Part shown: piece after piece, positions 25,681-36,239 of the stretch
Position numbering within the stretch: the stretch's first letter is position 1
Layout of the letters: each line of letters begins with the position of its first letter
Origin: Diabrotica undecimpunctata
Taxonomy: Eukaryota > Arthropoda > Insecta > Coleoptera > Chrysomelidae
Assembly (NCBI RefSeq): GCF_040954645.1
Contig: NC_092813.1
Span: 16,656,136 to 16,720,135, forward strand
Direction of reading: 5' to 3'
DNA: 64,000 nucleotides
Translations under genes and position numbers: made by a program
Notes under the pieces: model-generated
Databases searched by the model: none
What the model was told of the DNA's origin: nothing
What the model saw: the letters and a program-made list of their open reading frames with translations, nothing else

Positions 25681-25685
25681 CGGTT

Positions 25686-25958
25686 ATGGAATTTCCCCGA
25701 TTTATCGAAGAAAAACAAATTTATTTTAAGGATTTATGCTTCAGGAATAGCATTAGGAGAGACTTGGTGAGATTTTGGCTCACAAATGTGAGTGCAGAAG
25801 ATTATAAAGAAAATGATAATAATGAAATGAGAATAAAACGAGATGAAAAAAGAATCAACCAATTCTTAATGAAATACGAAGAGAAAAAATATAATTTTTT
25901 TAAGGAAAGTATAAAAGCTTGTATAGTACAAGATAAACATAATACAATCAATACATAA
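25686..25958 (+). other. Unassigned 90-codon frame inside Gypsy-2
   Basis: A charged, Lys/Asn/Glu-rich frame without a recognisable domain, between pol relics. It is probably decayed pol or a non-autonomous filler. I do not assign a product. Confidence 0.2.
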
Positions 25959-26175
25959 TATAGTACAAGATAAGCAGATCAAGAAGAGTTATAATTAACG
26001 ACTTCCACATGTTAGAGGAAGGATATGGAAGAATGAATAGGATATATTAAATACAGAAATATAAGTTAATACTAGTTGTGGAATGAATTACGAAAAAATG
26101 TTGAGAAATATGTGAAACATGAAGAAATGCGACGACTGAGAAAGTCATAAGCACTAAATCAAAAACAAGAAACCC

Positions 26176-26376
26176 ATGAAAATGTACATGGATGAACATG
26201 GAAACAGATATATTGACGTACAATGCGAATTAAGCAACTACGTAGAAGAATATGTAATAAAAAATAAATTAAGCCAAAACAGTAGCCAAATCATTGGTAG
26301 AAAAATTTATCTTGAGGTATGGAGTACCCAGAAAAATAATAGCAGACCAAGGCACAAAGTTTATAGCTAGAATAAT
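26176..26376 (+). pseudogene. pol: Gypsy-2 integrase core remnant
   Basis: A short frame at 26176-26370, and in the neighbouring phase at 26307-26375 the string FILRYGVPRKIIADQGTKF. This is the integrase segment around the second catalytic Asp (usually RYGxPxxIxxDxGxxF). It is the only clear trace of integrase in the element. Confidence 0.65.
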
Positions 26377-27165
26377 AATTAAGGAAACAATACTTTGCTA
26401 CAATTAGAGTCAATGAATATACTCGTAATATATACATGTACTTTTGAATGCAAATAATATACAAAAATATATTTAAATGAATATAATGTGTAAATATAGT
26501 TTTAAGTTCGTACAATATTTTTATTTAAAATGTGTATAACAAAAAGAAAAATGTTAGACTGTATAGTAGTAGTTAAACAAAAGAAATAGGGATAAATGAA
26601 TAAATGAATACAACGACAAAACTTTATTGTGAAATGTCGAAGTTATTTATTTATTATTTAAAATATGTAAAGGTTATTGTAAATATTATGTGCAGATAAT
26701 AGGGGGTAAGCTATAATATATAATAACATAATAGGGGGTAAGATATAATATGTAATCAACCACATAATAGGTGGTAATATAAGGTAATATAATCTAAATG
26801 ATTTAACGTAAGGTAAGAAAAAACGTACGTAAAATATTAAATTAATATACCAGTAAGGCATAATGAAGGATACCAGATAGCATATTATAAGGGAACAATT
26901 TGGGTAACCTTATAATATGCTGAGGTTAGGTTAGGTTAGGTTACTAAATTTTTTTAGATATAAGGAAATATGTACCAAAAATTTGTATATAATTCTATAA
27001 ATATGTATATGTAAATACTGAATGTAATTAATGTATATATGTACAGTAATCAGTTGATGATGACACGAAAAATTTTCTTCTTTCGGAAGGGAAGAGTAAA
27101 ACCAGCTCCTGTAATTGATTGAAAACGAACAGCACTCAGAAAATTTTTCTTCTGAGGGATAGGGA
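26377..27165 (+). other. Gypsy-2 3' non-coding region with short repeats
   Basis: Holds three ATAATAGGGGGTAAG-like units (about 26697-26780). A 14-bp inverted repeat AGCATATTATAAGG / CCTTATAATATGCT lies at 26879-26892 and 26908-26921. Directly after it comes a four-unit TTAGG run (26923-26943). It ends in the purine-rich tract before the 3' LTR. No coding potential. Confidence 0.6.
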
Positions 27166-27584
27166 TGTAACGGGATTTAATTAAGCATCAGATTTAAGTA
27201 ATCTTTTTAATACCGTGACACATTTGCGAAAATATATTATTTGTTTACGACATCGAAAATATCGTTGTAACGAGGACACACTCTGACCTAGTGAAATTTG
27301 CAATGTAATCAAAAGCTTCTTAAATAACGTGTATCAATTAACAAATAACAAACGTATTATCATAACAAACTAACGTGTGTTAAATAGCTGGAAATCACGG
27401 GATTAGGAGTATTATTATCAATGTTGTTAAGAATGAAGAATCAAGAGAACGGTCTAAGTTAGTCAAAGTCAACTGAGTACTATCTAGTATTGTACTTAGA
27501 TAACCAATAAACTAAATCATGAGTATCTAGTGTATTTTAAATAAATCTACCATACAAGACGATAAGTGAAGATTATTTATTACA
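27166..27584 (+). repeat. Gypsy-2 3' LTR
   Basis: 419 bp, matching the 5' LTR base for base as far as I can compare. It is followed by the target duplicate CCTT at 27585-27588. Confidence 0.95.
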
Positions 27585-27588
27585 CCTT

Positions 27589-28030
27589 GTGTAACCTTTT
27601 CAAATTGACATCGGCTTCTGCACTGAATGTCGTAACCTTATATAAACCCTTTCAAACTAATTATTGTACACCCTATCGGCATAGACTTAAAACGGATGAA
27701 CGGTTGCCTACTCCGACTAACAAATTATGAACATTAAGCCCAAAATTACGTCACGAGAGTACAGTAATTTTAATCGTAACATTGTTAATCGGCGTTTTTG
27801 TCTTTGATGTATGGAAAATAGTAAAGATAGTTATGAAATAAAGATGTTTAGTGGATTATAATACCTAAAATATGGAAAACTGTTGATTGTTGATATGTAG
27901 GTAGTTTGGTACTTAAAATTAATCAGAATAAAGTCGTAGATTTACGTAAATCTAAGACTTCAATCTCCATTCTACACTGAAAATTTGTCGCGTATATTGA
28001 ATTTCCATCAATACTGGATTAACTATTGAA
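27589..28030 (-). other. Probable Pao-1 5' LTR/leader remnant and flank
   Basis: Repeats the motif TGCACTGAATGTCGTA that also lies beside the Gypsy-2 5' junction. On the minus strand a TGTTACG near 27783 could be the LTR start. A 30-bp near-palindrome follows at 27931-27960 (core TAGATTTACGTAAATCTA, perfect over 18 bp). No gene. Confidence 0.35.
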
Positions 28031-28034
28031 TGAA

Positions 28035-29880
28035 TTACCGAATTACATAAATAGTTTTTTCATTTTTTTTAATATCTTTCCTTGATTGATCATTAATATC
28101 TTCATCTTGATTTCTTTTGGCACTGGTAACCTCGCTTTTGAAGCAGTTATTAAAATACTTGATTAGCATAAATATCCTTTGTCTGCAGTATGTTTTTACG
28201 AGACAAAGGGGTATATCCGAACAATGACTGGAAACATACTCTGCAGTTCGATGTATAATTTTATTACCCCGATTTAGGTTTTCACCATGAAAATTTTGGA
28301 AATATTTTTCCATTGTCGTTACTTGGTTTACCCATTCCGATGATGCATTTATGAGTCCACCAAATGATAAGTGTTGTACCCAGGATGGTACAGAATAATT
28401 ATGAATATTTATAGTTCGTTTCTCATAGGTATGCCTTCCTAAATGCTATGAAACCAGCAATATATATTAACCCATCTGTTTCGGTTTCTTTTGTTATATT
28501 AGCTATTTGTGACACGTCTGAACTACTGTTACTTTGACTTTGCAGATCCATGAACACAGTATCTTCACTTGTGGGTACTTAAAGTAGAACCATATTTATC
28601 TTGGCTAGTTGAAAAGGTTTTGCAACGATACATTCTTCTTTTTCTTGATTACCATAATGAGAAACGTTGGTAGTTCTATGCGCCATACCTGGATTGTTTC
28701 CCAGTATTATCATTCGTACCCGGTAAAGGGTATTTAGAGGTGACGGATGGTCATGTAATCCACTCCATGTTCTCAACTAAAAATAAAAAATAATTAAACA
28801 TATGCTTAACATAGGTAACAAATTATTTCTTACCTGTGAGAAAAAGTTTTCCAGACAATCTTGGTTTAATTTGTGTGTTTATTAATAAGAAATTTTGTAT
28901 TTCTCTTTCAAATCAGTAAATAATGACTGAATAGATTTGGAGGATATTATAATGCCTCTTTGGAAAATTTGTATGGATTTTTTTCCAATGCACACCATTC
29001 TAGTAACAGTATCAATTACTAGAGCCAATAACCTATTTTGTTCTTCCAAAATGTCCATTCCATAAGGTCGTTTACATGTAGTTGTAGCAGATGTAAAGAA
29101 ATTTATTAAATCAAACCAATTATTAATAAGGTCTATAAACTCCCCAAGTTTTTGTGCTGTGATTTTTTTTATCTCTGGCTGTATTTTGGAAATAATGTTT
29201 TAAGGCTGTTGCAGTTGTGTGAGATAGTAATTCTGCAGCAAGTGCAACGTTTTGACTCCGCATTTTTTTACCTTTAAATGATCTAAAGTCAGCTTATATA
29301 TGGAACTTATTTCTGTTGTTGCAATATTTTCAATGCACTTCCATCTTCAAGTTCAAATCCTGTGTCGACTAACCAGTTTCTTGTTAATTTTAGGAGATGG
29401 AGAGCATCATGAAACATGTAGATATTTGCTTTTGTGACTGGATGTATAAAATGTGTGATGTCAACTGAAATATTTAATTTTTTCCAAAGTCCTTGATTGC
29501 CTCCCGGCAATCAGACACGCATGCAACTACATTATATTTTACATTGTGCAACTCAGTTATTATGGTAGACAAAATATTTTCAGTCATACTTGAATCAAAA
29601 CCAATGTAGACTGGTTGCTTCCATTCATCAAAAAGTTCTCTTGCCATCACTGCTTGCATGTACCTATGAGGGTCAATCACTTCATCCTCTTTTTGGTCAT
29701 ATTCATACCGTGCACAGACTTTCATTTCATCATATGACAAGACGGTTACTCTTTGTAGTTCAGTTTTTTGATTTTCCAGCAATATACATCACCTGAAGTA
29801 CATCTTATAGAAGACCATATCTAAGATTAATGTGTGCAGCCCATTTTTGTAAAGTTGCTATTCCAGGTAATGGGTACTTA
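28035..29880 (-). pseudogene. P-element (THAP9-like) transposase, truncated and frame-broken
   Basis: Four minus-strand pieces in order. The stretch 29790-29880 (PLPGIATLQKWA, then DVLQVMY) leads into 29474-29782 with LSYDEMKV, RYEYDQKEDEVIDPHRYMQA, a KQPVYIGFDSSMTENIL block and VVACVSDCREA. Next is 29307-29510 with GLWKKLNIS, FIHPVTKANIYMFHDA and HLLKLTRNWLVDTGFEL. Then 28579-28776 has GLHDHPSPLNTLYRVRMIIL, and 28035-28313 the C-terminal region with IPLCLVKTYCRQRIFMLIKY. These are signatures of the P-element transposase catalytic, GTP-binding-insertion and C-terminal regions. The N-terminal THAP zinc finger is absent; the copy is cut at 29881 by a LINE fragment. Confidence 0.75.
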
Positions 29881-29881
29881 A

Positions 29882-30415
29882 GGGTCTTCTTCTTCTTAGC
29901 CTTCTGTCGTCCATGTTTGGACATAGGCCTCTCCCAACTCCTTCCATCGGTCTCTATCCTGAGCAACATATTTCCAATTTGTTCTGGCTATTCTTTTAAT
30001 GTCATCAACCCATCTCATCTGCGGTCTTCCTCTTGGTCGTTTACTTTCGTAAGGTCTCCAATGTTCTATTGTAGTATTCCAACGTTAGTCTTTTTTTCTA
30101 GCAGTGTGGCCCGCAAAGCTCCATTTAAGTTTGGCAATTTTTGTTGCTATGTCCTCGACTTTTGTTTTGGATCTTACCCAGTGGTTTCTCTTTTTATCTG
30201 ACAGTCGTATACCTAACATTGCTCTTTCCATTGTTCTTTCTGTTGTGGCTAGTTTATTTATGTTTGCCTTGGTTAGGGTCCAGGTTTGACATCCATATGT
30301 CATGATAGGAATGATGCATTGGTTGAACACTTTGCTCCTCAAGTATTGGGGTATTTTGCGGTTCTTAAGTATCCAACTAAGTTTTCCAAATTCTGCCCAT
30401 ACTAGTCTTGCTCTT
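29882..30415 (-). mobile_element. RTE-B: 5'-truncated 3' end of an RTE-like LINE
   Basis: The minus strand reads the RTE C-terminus: EFGKLSWILKN, RSKVFNQCIIPIMTYGCQTW, LTKANINKLATTERTMERAM, LGIRLSDKKRNHWVRSKTKV, then KLKWSFAGHTARKKD. The GRPR...RW-type tail follows in another frame (29900-30085). It ends in GAAGAAGAAGA, a short simple tail typical of RTE 3' ends. It lies directly against the P-element relic. A 7-bp inverted repeat CACGTGC/GCACGTG (30416-30433) marks its 5' junction. Confidence 0.7.
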
Positions 30416-30479
30416 CACGTGCAAAAGCACGTGATGTCTGATGGTAGTTATGTGGTAGTGATCCATATTCATTGCTATC

Positions 30480-31143
30480 ACACACGAGCCTTAATTTTTT
30501 TAAATGGGCCAAAATGAGTTAGAATTGTATCAGATACTAAATGTCCCTTTGCAGCCTCGAATACCTCATTGCATTCCTTTATCCACATAAATTTTGTATC
30601 CTTTTTGGTTAATTCATAAATATAAAGATTTTAAAATTTGTGACAAATTTGGATTAAACCTCGAATAATAATTTGTCATTCCTGCAAAAGCTCTTACCTC
30701 TCTAATATTTTTAGGTGCTGGAATCTTTACTGTTACTTTCACTTTCTCATTACTCTTTTTTTTGATGATATGATATGCCCTAAATATTTGATACTACTTA
30801 AAAAAAAACTACATTTACTACTATTTAATCTAAAACCTGCTTTATCCAATCTTCTTAAAACTTTGTATAAATTTGCAACATGTTCAACATCATCTCTCCC
30901 TGTTACCACTACATCATTTAAACAATTCACTGTCCCTGTACAATCTTGCAACACCTTCTCTACTGTCCACTGGAAAATTTCACAAGCTGGCTTGGTACCA
31001 TAGGGTAAACGGATAACTTTAAATATACCATACGGTGTGCTCCAAGCAAGAAGTTTTGCTGTCTCTGGTTCCGCATGTAATTGATTGTACGCATTTAACA
31101 AATCTAGCTTTCTGAAACTGTTTCCCTTCTTGCAACGCTGCAA
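30480..31143 (-). pseudogene. pol: Gypsy-3 relic: reverse transcriptase and start of RNase H
   Basis: The minus-strand frame 30739-31143 reads FRKLDLLNAYNQL, AWSTPYGIFKVIRLPYGTKP, ACEIFQWTVEKVLQD, then CLNDVVVTG where YLDD or FLDD is expected. The second half is KAGFRLNSSKCSFF and IKYLGHIIS. The catalytic Asp pair is altered (DD to ND), so this is a dead copy. Downstream (30480-30620) W...CNEVFEAAKGHLVSD and CDSNEYG mark the RT-RNase H connection and the RNase H entry. No protease, integrase or LTR is visible. Confidence 0.7.
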
Positions 31144-31506
31144 ATTGCGTTAGGCACTTGCTCTATCACTTTACTTTCTTTTAATTTCTCAATTTTCTTT
31201 AACTACTTTTCTCCTAAATCCAAGATACTCCAATGTCTCCTAGGTGATTGTGATTGTATAAAGGTTTTCTTTCATTCTCACACAAAAAGATTTGAGGAGG
31301 ACAAACACACAGATAAACAATCAACTCTTCTTTATGATTTACAAATATTACTGACATTATTATGTCACTTGTTTTAGCAACTTCTATTATGATTACTTTC
31401 ATTTATCTATCAGCAATTACACTATTTGCAATCTATTCCTAATGGTACTTTGCAAAACATAAAACAATTCATATTCTTCACCTAGTTATTTCACCCTTTG
31501 TTCGTT

Positions 31507-31640
31507 TCACCTCATCTCTTGAAGGCAAGCAATTTGTGCTCTCCTTCTTTTAAGCGAATCTACCATGTCCATACTCTTACCTGCAAGACTGTTATGATTC
31601 CGAGACCCATCCTGATTTTTCTTACCTGTAATGGTATTTC
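31507..31640 (-). pseudogene. Small LINE endonuclease N-terminal fragment
   Basis: The minus strand reads SLAGKSMDMVDSLKRRRAQI then ACLQE, matching the first motifs of LINE EEP endonucleases (T.TGK..ELV..L..RR..I.C.QET). It is followed by a stop, and nothing else of the element is recognisable nearby. Confidence 0.5.
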
Positions 31641-31649
31641 CCTGAAATA

Positions 31650-33130
31650 GGCTCCATCGAAAATCCGAACGAAGGATCTGTTTGCTTGACTCAGGAGATA
31701 CCATCATTTCAGTATATTTTTGATTATATTGAAGAAGACCTTTAATATAATGGTCTGTTGTAAAGATTTTCGTAAATATGATACACGAATGCCTTACAGG
31801 CTAGGATCCCTACACCTTGTACCTATTACATAGACTAAACACTTAAAAACTAGAAATACCACAAAGAACCAAAATATTACTTAATATTAAATTAACTGCA
31901 CTAATAAAATGTAATGTGGGAAGAAGAAGAAAGCGACCAAGAATGTATTGGAAGGGCAACCGACAACTGACGAAAAAATTAAGTAAGGAAAGACTACCTA
32001 TACACTGTAACGATGATATGAAAACTCATGAAACTAAGAAACTCAGAACATTAGAGAATGGTTACTTTTGAGAAAGCAATCTCTCATTATCCAACTAACT
32101 TAAAAATATTTTTGTTATAAGTAAGCCATATATAATATATGTAAATATATTATGAAGTAAATCGTATCGGTTTGAAATATGGAGACATAATTTTGGATCA
32201 AATTATACACGAGTTATTTATTTGGTGGAATTAACCCTGTTCAACATCAAGGTTTTGAGTTCTCAAAATTCATAACGTAAATAAAACATTTTCAGAATAA
32301 ACAATATCCACGTATTCATTGTACCATGATATCCACGATATAACTAACTAAATAAAATTAGTCGAAAATATACGGATAAAGTGGACTGTTGTGATATAAT
32401 ATTCTTAAAAAACGTAGCGGTTTTTATATAATTAAATCAAGAAAAGAAAAAAGAATAGTAGTTCTGAAGTGAGGAAAACTGTCATGATAATTTAAACCTG
32501 TGTATTATTTGTATTCTATGTCTAACGTCAAAATATCCACGTATCCAATCAAAAAAAAAAATTAAAACGTCATGTGACCAATCTAGAAAACGACATAATA
32601 CGATTACGATGTTAAAGTTATAATTCCAACAAAGTCACTCCAAACTCCAATCGACGGGAGCCGAGGAATGGAAGAAAATATTGTTACCGAATTCTAAATG
32701 CTTTGCTGAGGGTATTTGTAGTAATAGTCATCTGAATTTTGGGTCAAATGAAGGCAAAAGTTTCATGAAAAGAATATATTACCTAAAGTATCAATTGTTA
32801 GGAAGTTTTTACCAGCAAGTATTACCGGCGTTCAGTAAACGACACTACTGGTCCTGCTATGAAAATGCTGATGTTTTTTGTGAAAGTAGAAGCTTTACCA
32901 TGTTTATTTCAAGGTAGGAGTTTGTGCTTGTGGTACATAAAAGAACACACGGAGTATTAAGTAACAGGTAAGTGAAATATTTTCTATAGCTTATTTTTAA
33001 CAGTAATTAATACATATATAACTTTGTTCCTGCTATTATATGCCACCTTCTTGGAACGTAACACTTTTATTAAGCATCATTTTCTTACTGCATTATTTTC
33101 CTACTGCAATCATAATCATGTACCTATTAA
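31650..33130. other. Intergenic AT-rich DNA, nothing firmly identified
   Basis: A basic plus-strand fragment at about 31920-32070 (GRRRKRPRMYWKGNRQLTKK) looks protein-derived, but I cannot place it. The 78-codon plus frame at 32681-32917 has no recognisable domain. No repeat of note. Confidence 0.3.
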
Positions 33131-33341
33131 GCGGCCCCTAGACAGTCAATAATAGCGTCAATATTATCGTACCATATATTGCATAATAATTTAGTAGGCC
33201 AACACAAACGAATCAATATTATTGTACAATAAATTAGTTCCCGACTGAAACTTGTGATATTAACATGTGGAATTAAAAAACGGCGAGTTGAGTGGCTATC
33301 GCATTAGTTTATAGTTACATTACATTAGTACATAGCTTCAC

Positions 33342-33714
33342 AAGAGATGAAAAGAAATACACGCAGGTGAATGAAAGAATGGTTCAAAAAAAGAAATAAG
33401 TACACTCATGAAAATTTATTAGGTAAATGATTTAAGAATTAGCGAACCTAGTGGTTTTCAAAACTTTCTTCGACTAGATAGTACATTCTTTGATGAACTA
33501 TTAAGAATCGTTATACTTGAAATTCAAAAAAGGGATACTGTTATGCGAGATGCTATCTCACCAAGTTAGCGTTTATCAATACCATTACGTTATCTAGCTA
33601 CTGGAAATACCTTTGACGATTTTAAATTCACAAGTGCTGGGTTACCACAATCCACAGGAATAATTGTAATGGAAACTTGCCAAGCTATAATAAACTACCC
33701 GAAGGATTACATAA
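33342..33714 (+). pseudogene. Harbinger transposase exon 1 (N-terminal region)
   Basis: The plus strand reads MKEWFKKRNKYTHENLL, a short frame break, LRISEPSGFQNFLRLDSTFF, DELLRIVILEIQKRDTVMRD, one in-frame TAG, RLSIPLRYLATGNTFDDFKF, then a METCQAIINY block and KDYIR. This is the helical N-terminal half of HARBI1-type transposases. A splice donor GGTAAAT follows at about 33715. Joined to exon 2 it would give the family's usual YI-x-(L/P)PTTEAEW junction. Dead because of the stop and frameshift. Confidence 0.7.
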
Positions 33715-33792
33715 GGGTAAATATGATTATTTCTTTCTTTCTTTCTCCCCTTCCGTTTACCCTATCAGGGTGTCGGATTTGGGCTAGCTATT

Positions 33793-34569
33793 TTAATTTT
33801 CATTTACCCACCTCTTCCATTCTTTTCTGTTTCCTGCCATTATTTTCAATTCCTCGAATGATTTTTGTTTAAGTTTTCCCGCCTCTACTACTTGCTGTAT
33901 CCATTTTTTTCTTGGTCTGCCTCTTTTTCTTTTTCCGATGTTTTTTGCTTCATAAATTTTTCTTGTTATTCTATTGGATTGCATCCTCATCAGATGCCCA
34001 TACCAGTTCATTTGTCTCTTTGCTATTTTGTTCATTATCGGTTTTTGGTTGGCCATTCTCCTAATAGTCTCGTTGCTTAATCTATCCCATTTTGTCTTTC
34101 CAACTATCCTTCTTAGATGTCTCATCTCCATTGCGTTTATCCTGCTCTCATGTTTTTCCAGAATTGTCCAGTTTTCACTTGCATAGAGCACAGTCGGTAT
34201 CACTATTGTGTTATATATTTTTATTCTTGTTTCTCGTGCAAGTTCTCTTTTTCCCATTATTGGGGCTAACGCATAATATAACTTGTTTGATTTCTTTGCT
34301 CTATTTGTTATTTCCCAGTCTATTTTTCCGTCATTAGTTATTATACTTCCCAGGTATTCGTAAGTTGTTACTATTTCCAATTCTGAGTTTTTAGATTTTA
34401 TCTTTATTTGATTATCTTCCTTATCTCCTTTGCCGCTGATTATCATTATCTTACTTTTTTCCTCGTTTATCTCCATTTTAAGTTCTTGTATTTGTTTTAC
34501 CCATATATCCATTAGTTTCTGCATTTTATTCTCGGAATCTGCTATTAGTACTATGTCGTCTGCATACAT
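33793..34569 (-). pseudogene. LINE-C ORF2, reverse transcriptase C-terminal half
   Basis: Opens with MYADDIVLIADSENKMQKLM, the intact YADD catalytic motif. Then EINEEKSKIM, YEYLGSIITNDGKIDWEI, an IPTVLYASENWTILEKHESR block, MEMRHLRRIVG and IAKRQMNWYGHLMRM, ending KRKRGRPRKKWIQQV and NRKEWKRWVNEN. 258 residues without a stop. It is separated by frameshifts from the first half of RT at 34667-35236, so the polymerase is split immediately before its active site. Confidence 0.75.
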
Positions 34570-34666
34570 TAAGGACTCTATTGTTACCAGTTGTAATCTG
34601 CGGTAACCTATTATTGTCTGTAGTTGATTAGTTCTGACTCGTTTCTTATCAATTCGTTCATTACTA

Positions 34667-36106
34667 TTATGAATAGCAAAGGCAAAAGCAAAGACTATCT
34701 CCTTGTTTAATACCTCTCTTCCAATTAAATGCTTCCGATCTTTCCCCTGTTATTTGTACCCTTCCTTTTACCTCTTTGTAAGTACTTTCTATAATTTTTA
34801 TCAATGCATTAGGTACGTTTATTTTCCTCAAGCATTTCCCTATAATATGTCTTTCTATCGTGTCAAATGCTGCTCTTAGGTCTATGAATGCTAATACTAG
34901 TTTTCCCCCCGTATGTATGCTTCTTTCTATTAGGTTTCTAATGATATATATGTTGTCATTTGTCTGTCTTCCCGGTCTAAATGCCGTTTGTTCTTCTCCC
35001 AATACCATTTCTACTTCTTGTCTCAGTCTCTTCTCTATTATTTTCGTATATATTTTAAAGCATACCGATGACAGACATATTGCTCTATAGTTGTCGCAGT
35101 TTACATATTCTCCTTTTTTGTATATTGGCACGAAGATATTGTTCTGCCAGTCTTTAGAGATCGTTTGTTTTTCCCACGCCTCTTTATGTATTTTCCATAG
35201 CCAGTTTATTCCTTCTTCTCCCATGTATTTTACCATTTCCGCTTAAATTTCATCATCTCCATCTGCCTTGTCTGTTTTTATATTTGATAATCCTTCTATT
35301 ACTTCTTCTCTACTTATTTGCTCTGGCTCTGTGTTTTCTTTGTCTTCATTGATTATATTGTCTTCCTTTATCACTTCGGTATCAAATTTTTTCTCATAAT
35401 ATTCTTTCCATACCCTCGCTATTTGTTCTGTGCTTATTTGTATGTGGTTTGAAGTATCTCTTACTGCGTTTATTTCCTTTCGTTTTCCCTGCCTTATGTG
35501 TCGTATTGTCGTCCAAAAGTTTCTATTATTTGTTATATATTCTTCCTGAAGCTCTTCTCCAAATTCTTTCCATGTTTTTGCTTTTGCTTGTGTGACTGTC
35601 TTTTTTGCCAATCGTCTCTGCCTATAGTATTTTTCTTTATCTTCTTCTAATCCCGTTTCGATGAATTTTTTCCATGCTATTTTCTTCTTTTTTATTTCTG
35701 TCTTCACTTCTTTATTCCACCATCTTGTCCTTTTCAACTGTTTATTATAGTTTTTGATTCCACACACTTCAGTTGCTGTTGTCTTTAATACTTCACTGTA
35801 TGTACTCCACCTTTCTTCCATTGTCCATGTTTCTTTTTGGTACTCTATTTGTCTCAATCTTTTGTTAGTTTCCTCCGTGTAAAATTCTCGCACACTTTTT
35901 ATCTTTAGTTTGTTTCCATTTACTTTCTTGTACTCTTTTCTTTCCACTTCCTCCATTTTTTCATCCTCCAGTTTTGCAGTGACCATCCTGTGTTGTGAAG
36001 ACAGTTCGGGTTCCTTTTCCGTTAAGATGTTTTTTATTTTTTGTTTTAGGTTTCTCGTATAGACTATATAGTCGATTAAGCTTTTCGCATTTCTCTCTTC
36101 AGCCAC
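34667..36106 (-). pseudogene. LINE-C ORF2, linker and reverse transcriptase N-terminal half
   Basis: Two abutting frames. 35243-36106 (287 codons) is the charged linker after the endonuclease (WWNKEVKTEIKKKKIAWKKF) up to LSNIKTDKADGDDEI, where the RT entry K..KA.G.DEI begins. 34667-35236 continues with SKDWQNNIFVPIYKKGEYVN, CDNYRAICLSSVCFKIYTKI, QTAFRPGRQTNDNIYIIRNL, LAFIDLRAAFDTIERHII (first catalytic Asp) and GIKQGDSL. One stop separates the two frames. A frameshift after GDSL prevents reading into YADD. Confidence 0.75.
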
Positions 36107-36239
36107 AAATGTATATTTGTCGTTAATGGTTTGTTCACTGAATGTGTTTCCTATTATCAGGTCATTGGTTTGGCAGAATTCCAGAATTGGAATTTTAATT
36201 CCATTTCTATTTAATGTTTCTTCCCCATATTGTCCAATG

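Larger units (their letters stand above)
21971..27584 (+). mobile_element. Gypsy-2: young LTR retrotransposon with BTB-Gag gene and ruined pol
   Basis: Two 419-bp LTRs (21971-22389 and 27166-27584) that I read as identical, TG/CA ends, and a 4-bp target duplication CCTT (21967-21970 and 27585-27588). A TGG-initial primer-binding site follows directly at 22390, and a short purine-rich tract (GAGGGATAGGGA) precedes the 3' LTR. The 4.8-kb interior has one long gene, BTB-Gag, then only fragments of pol. Identical LTRs mean recent insertion. Ruined pol means reverse transcriptase and integrase came from another element. Gag sequence places it near the mdg1/412-type Gypsy lineage (inference from family resemblance). 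Confidence 0.9.
17403..27790 (-). mobile_element. Pao-1: decayed Pao/BEL retrotransposon split by two insertions
   Basis: The minus-strand order is leader/LTR (27585 to about 27790, and 21868-21970), gag (20690-21867), protease region (17940-18490), then the start of reverse transcriptase (17403-17895), as in Pao/BEL elements. An RTE-type LINE interrupts the gag zinc-knuckle region (about 18497-20690). Gypsy-2 (21971-27584) interrupts the leader. RNase H and integrase are missing to the left of 17403. The duplicated motif GCACTGAATGTCGTA flanks the Gypsy-2 site at 21948 and 27619. Outer LTR boundaries could not be fixed because a second LTR is not visible. Confidence 0.65.
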
